Shown here in pieces: positions 5,263 to 7,803 of a DNA stretch of 7,803 nt (within the stretch, counting starts at the first letter, position 1; every line of letters starts with the position of its first letter). The DNA is from Hyphomicrobiaceae bacterium (lineage in GTDB: Bacteria; Pseudomonadota; Alphaproteobacteria; Rhizobiales; Hyphomicrobiaceae). The notes below the pieces were generated by a model. It did no database searches, was not told the DNA's origin, and saw only the letters and a list, made by a program, of their open reading frames with translations. The DNA lies in NCBI GenBank assembly GCA_020442225.1, contig JAGRKR010000047.1, positions 1 to 7,803 of the forward strand, given 5' to 3'. The position numbers were made by a program, and so were the translations under genes.

Positions 5263-6258
5263 ATGAATTTGAGCCCCCGACGGTTGGCCGACAAACTCGT
5301 GGTCAATCGCGTTTCCTCTCTCGTTGGCAGCAACGGAGTGCTCGAGGCCAAGCGTCGGTTCGTCAAGCCCCTCATGCGCCAGCGCCTGCAGGGCGCCAAG
5401 CGCGCCGGGAGCGGCAAGGTCTATGGCCGCGTCGGAGATCTCGAGGTGCGGCTCTCCACATCGCGGGCCGAGTTGCGACAGGCGCAGCGGCTCCGCTATC
5501 GCGTCTTCTACGAGGAGATGTCGGCCACGCCGAGTCTCACAGCGCGCATGAAGCGCCGGGACGAGGACCCGTATGACGCCACCTGCGAGCACCTGCTGGT
5601 GGTCGATACGGCAGCCCCCGAGGGGGGGAGCGGCTGGGGCCAGCGCCTCAATGTGGTCGGCACCTATCGTCTGCTGCCGCAGGAGATGGCCGAGCAGGGC
5701 GGCGGCTTCTACTCGCAGAGCGAGTACGATCTGGCGCCGCTCGTCGCCGCCAAGTCGCCGAACTATCGCTTCCTCGAGGTCGGGCGCTCGTGCGTCCTCA
5801 AGCCCTACCGCAACAAGCGTACGGTCGAGCTGCTGTGGCATGGGTTGTGGACCTATGTGCGCGAGCATGGCTACGACGTCATGATCGGCTGCGCGAGCTT
5901 CGAGGGCCTCGATCCCGACAAGCACGCCATGGCGCTGAGCTTCCTGCACCATTACGCCGGCGCCCCCGAGGCCTGGCGGGTCAGGGCGCACGATCGACTC
6001 TATGTTCCGATGAACCGGATGGCGAAGAGCGAGATCGACGCCAAGGCGGCGCTCCGCGCGCTGCCGACGCTGATCAAGGGCTACCTGCGTCTCGGCGCGT
6101 ATGTCGGGGACGGTGCGGTCATCGACCACCAGTTCGGTACGGTCGACGTTCTGATCGTCCTGCCGGTCGAGCGGATCGATCCCCGATACTTCGCACACTT
6201 CGGCGCTCCCGACGAGGTGAAGTCTCGGCTGGCGCCCGACGTGGAGCGCGTCATGTGA
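5263..6258 (+). CDS. olsB: OlsB-family GNAT-fold L-ornithine N-alpha-acyltransferase
   Basis: OlsB transfers a 3-hydroxy fatty acid from acyl carrier protein to the alpha-amino group of ornithine, giving lyso-ornithine lipid, the first step in phosphorus-free ornithine lipids of the bacterial membrane. The 331-residue product shows family signatures: RYRVFYEEM (78-86), LEVGRSCVLKPYRNKRTVEL (171-190), the IGCASFEG segment (about 208-215), GYLRLGAYVGDGAVIDHQF (273-291) and DVLIVLPVE (295-303). The first ~50 residues are basic and unlike the GNAT core; they may help membrane association. ATG 5263 is chosen on ribosome-binding-site spacing; ATG 5245 would add MARRRR. No OlsA (lyso-lipid acylase) is seen in the window. 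The gene follows the hybrid kinase after a ~410-bp gap and converges on the P-type ATPase. A related acyl-transferring GNAT with a different amine acceptor cannot be excluded. In rhizobia ornithine lipids rise under phosphate limitation, but no clean Pho box is visible here. Confidence 0.85.
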   Translation: MNLSPRRLADKLVVNRVSSLVGSNGVLEAKRRFVKPLMRQRLQGAKRAGSGKVYGRVGDLEVRLSTSRAELRQAQRLRYRVFYEEMSATPSLTARMKRRDEDPYDATCEHLLVVDTAAPEGGSGWGQRLNVVGTYRLLPQEMAEQGGGFYSQSEYDLAPLVAAKSPNYRFLEVGRSCVLKPYRNKRTVELLWHGLWTYVREHGYDVMIGCASFEGLDPDKHAMALSFLHHYAGAPEAWRVRAHDRLYVPMNRMAKSEIDAKAALRALPTLIKGYLRLGAYVGDGAVIDHQFGTVDVLIVLPVERIDPRYFAHFGAPDEVKSRLAPDVERVM

Positions 6259-6275
6259 AGCGCGGTGACGGCGCT
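6259..6275. terminator. Small hairpin filling the gap between convergent stop codons
   Basis: AGCGC (6259-6263) and GCGCT (6271-6275) are perfect inverted arms around GGTGACG, occupying the whole space between the olsB TGA and the ATPase stop. The arms are symmetric, so the hairpin could act on both transcripts. There is no T-run on either side, and a five-base stem is weak; a bidirectional terminator role is a guess from position. Confidence 0.25.
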
Positions 6276-7803
6276 CAAGAGCGGTAGATGAGGCCGCGCC
6301 GCACCAGCATCTTCTCGATCTCCACCATCACGAAGATCGCCGACGAGGCGAGAAGACAGACGCCCAGCTCCACGAGGCTCAGCGGGCTCGTGTTGAAGAG
6401 GCTGTTGAAGAGCGGCACGTAGATGACGGCAAGCTGCAGCGCGAGCGTGAGTAGCGTGGCGCCGACCAGTGGCCGATTGCTCCAGAAGCCCTGAGTGAAG
6501 AGCGAATCCCGCTCCGAGCGGATCGCGAGCACATGCCCCATCTGCGAGAGCGTGAGCACGGTAAAGACCATGGTCTGCCAGTTCGGATGCCCGTTGGCGA
6601 TGGCCCAGGACTGTATGGCCAGACAGACCAAGCCCATGGCGAGGCCACACCAGACGATGTGCTGCCACATGCCGTGGGCGAAGATGCTTTCGTCCGGCGG
6701 GCGCGGTGGGCGCTGCATGATGCCGCGCTCCTCGCCCTCCGCGGCCAGAGCGAGGCCGGGCAAGCCGTCGGTGACGAGGTTGATCCAGAGGATGTGGATC
6801 GGCAGTAGCGGCACGGGCAGCCCGAGGAACGGCGCCAGGAAGATCGTCCAGATCTCGCCGGAGTTGCTGGTCATCGTGTATTTGATGAACTTGCGGATGT
6901 TGTCGTAGATGCGCCTGCCGGCGCGCACCGCCCCGACGATCGTGGCGAAGTTGTCGTCGAGAAGCACGAGGCTCGAGGCTTCCTTGGCGACGTCCGTGCC
7001 GGAATTGCCCATGGCCACGCCGATGTTGGCGCGCTTCAAGGCCGGCGCGTCGTTGACGCCGTCTCCCGTCATGGCGACGAAGGCGCCGCGCCGCTGCAAC
7101 GCCTCGACGATGCGGATCTTCTGTGCGGGATCGACGCGGGCATAGACGCGGATGTCGGAGACGCGGCGCTCGAGCGCTGCGTCGTCGAGGCTCTGCAACT
7201 CGGCCCCGGTCATGACCGCGCCGCCGCCGTCGATGATGCCGAGACGCTCGGCGATGGCCCTGGCGGTGCCGGGATGATCGCCCGTGATCATCACGGGCAC
7301 GATGCCGGCCGCCAGACATGAGCGCACCGCCTCTGCCGCCTCCGGGCGCGGAGGATCTATCAGCCCGACGAAGCCGATGAGCGTCAGCTCCTGTTCGACG
7401 CCATCGGCGCTCGCGTCGGCCGGCTCGCCGGGCCAGATCCTGCGTGCGAACGCGATGACGCGCAATCCTTCCTCGGCGAGCCCAGTGGCGTGGGCGAGCA
7501 TCGCTTCGTGGTCGATGGGCTGCTCCCGGCCATCGGCGAGCCGGCGCGCACACAGCGGCAGCACGCTCTCGGGCGCACCCTTGGTGTAGGCGACGATGCC
7601 GTCGCCGTCGCGATGCAGCGTGGTCATGCGCTTGCGCTCGGCATCGAAGGTGTGCTCGCCGATGCGCGGCGTCTCGGCCTCCATGTCGCGGCGCACGAAG
7701 CCTGCCGCGACGGCGGCACGGCTGATGGCTGTCTCCGTCGGATCGCCTTGCAGAGCGCCGTCCTGGCCGGCCTCGACATCGCTGCACAGCGCCATCGCGG
7801 TGA
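6275..7803 (-). CDS. P2A (calcium-type) cation-transporting P-type ATPase, N-terminal part beyond window edge
   Basis: The frame stays open to the right edge, so the actuator domain, helices M1-M4 and the DKTGT phosphorylation site are outside. Counting from the Met at 7795: GDPTE 17-21, nucleotide-binding KGAPE 72-76, DPPRPEA from 147, TGDHPGTA from 171, hinge TGDGVNDAPALK from 243, then six C-terminal helices (Cation_ATPase_C). M5 contains SNSGE (N311, E314) and M6 contains NLVTDG (N339, T342, D343), matching the SERCA calcium-ligand set N768/E771 and N796/T799/D800. In M8 the SERCA Glu908 position appears to be Gln418, which suggests fewer than two calcium sites. The likely role is ATP-driven export of Ca2+ (or Mn2+) across the inner membrane. 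Heavy-metal P1B types are ruled out by the M5-M10 pattern. It is transcribed toward olsB; its promoter is not in view. Confidence 0.94.
   Translation of the reverse strand, partial: TAMALCSDVEAGQDGALQGDPTETAISRAAVAAGFVRRDMEAETPRIGEHTFDAERKRMTTLHRDGDGIVAYTKGAPESVLPLCARRLADGREQPIDHEAMLAHATGLAEEGLRVIAFARRIWPGEPADASADGVEQELTLIGFVGLIDPPRPEAAEAVRSCLAAGIVPVMITGDHPGTARAIAERLGIIDGGGAVMTGAELQSLDDAALERRVSDIRVYARVDPAQKIRIVEALQRRGAFVAMTGDGVNDAPALKRANIGVAMGNSGTDVAKEASSLVLLDDNFATIVGAVRAGRRIYDNIRKFIKYTMTSNSGEIWTIFLAPFLGLPVPLLPIHILWINLVTDGLPGLALAAEGEERGIMQRPPRPPDESIFAHGMWQHIVWCGLAMGLVCLAIQSWAIANGHPNWQTMVFTVLTLSQMGHVLAIRSERDSLFTQGFWSNRPLVGATLLTLALQLAVIYVPLFNSLFNTSPLSLVELGVCLLASSAIFVMVEIEKMLVRRGLIYRS

Noticed and set aside
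5179..6198. A 339-codon minus-strand frame opposite olsB
   Set aside because: In codon register with olsB and without a recognisable domain, whereas the plus-strand frame carries multiple OlsB motifs.
6081..7787. A 568-codon minus-strand frame overlapping the ATPase
   Set aside because: Same strand but shifted frame; Arg/His-rich shadow with no P-type motifs, while the adjacent frame contains the full motif series.

Overview
The window is high-GC DNA with dense, mostly leaderless-looking gene packing. Its gene types point to an alphaproteobacterium, probably Hyphomicrobiales (Rhizobiales): a ComM/YifB ATPase, a membrane-anchored PAS hybrid histidine kinase, and an OlsB-type ornithine-lipid acyltransferase. 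The taxonomic call is inference from protein character and base composition; no rRNA or other marker is present.

Layout, left to right. Bases 1-924 (+) carry the C-terminal two thirds of a ComM/YifB Mg-chelatase-like AAA+ ATPase, cut by the left edge. Bases 999-2057 (-) carry a ten-helix EamA/DMT-type exporter with a low-complexity C-terminal tail; it converges on comM. Bases 2058-2515 form a divergent intergenic region with several candidate control elements, including an 18-bp near-palindrome in the exporter leader. Bases 2516-4849 (+) encode a hybrid sensor kinase: two membrane helices, PAS, DHp/HATPase, a degenerate receiver, then a canonical receiver. Bases 4850-5262 have no convincing gene but hold a cluster of inverted repeats and a near-repeated motif upstream of the next gene. 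Bases 5263-6258 (+) encode an OlsB-family L-ornithine N-alpha-acyltransferase. Bases 6275-7803 (-) hold the C-terminal part of a P2A (calcium-type) cation-transporting P-type ATPase that runs off the right edge and converges on olsB with only 16 bp between the stop codons.

How the genes may work together. Most neighbours look like independent transcription units. The most plausible functional pair is the hybrid kinase and olsB, both on the plus strand and separated by a ~410-bp structured gap: a membrane-anchored sensor next to a membrane-lipid remodelling enzyme. That link is inference from adjacency only. I see no mobile element, CRISPR array, tRNA or rRNA, and no clearly novel multi-gene system. 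The items most worth following up are the mixed degenerate/active receiver architecture, the structured kinase-olsB gap, and the palindrome in the exporter leader.
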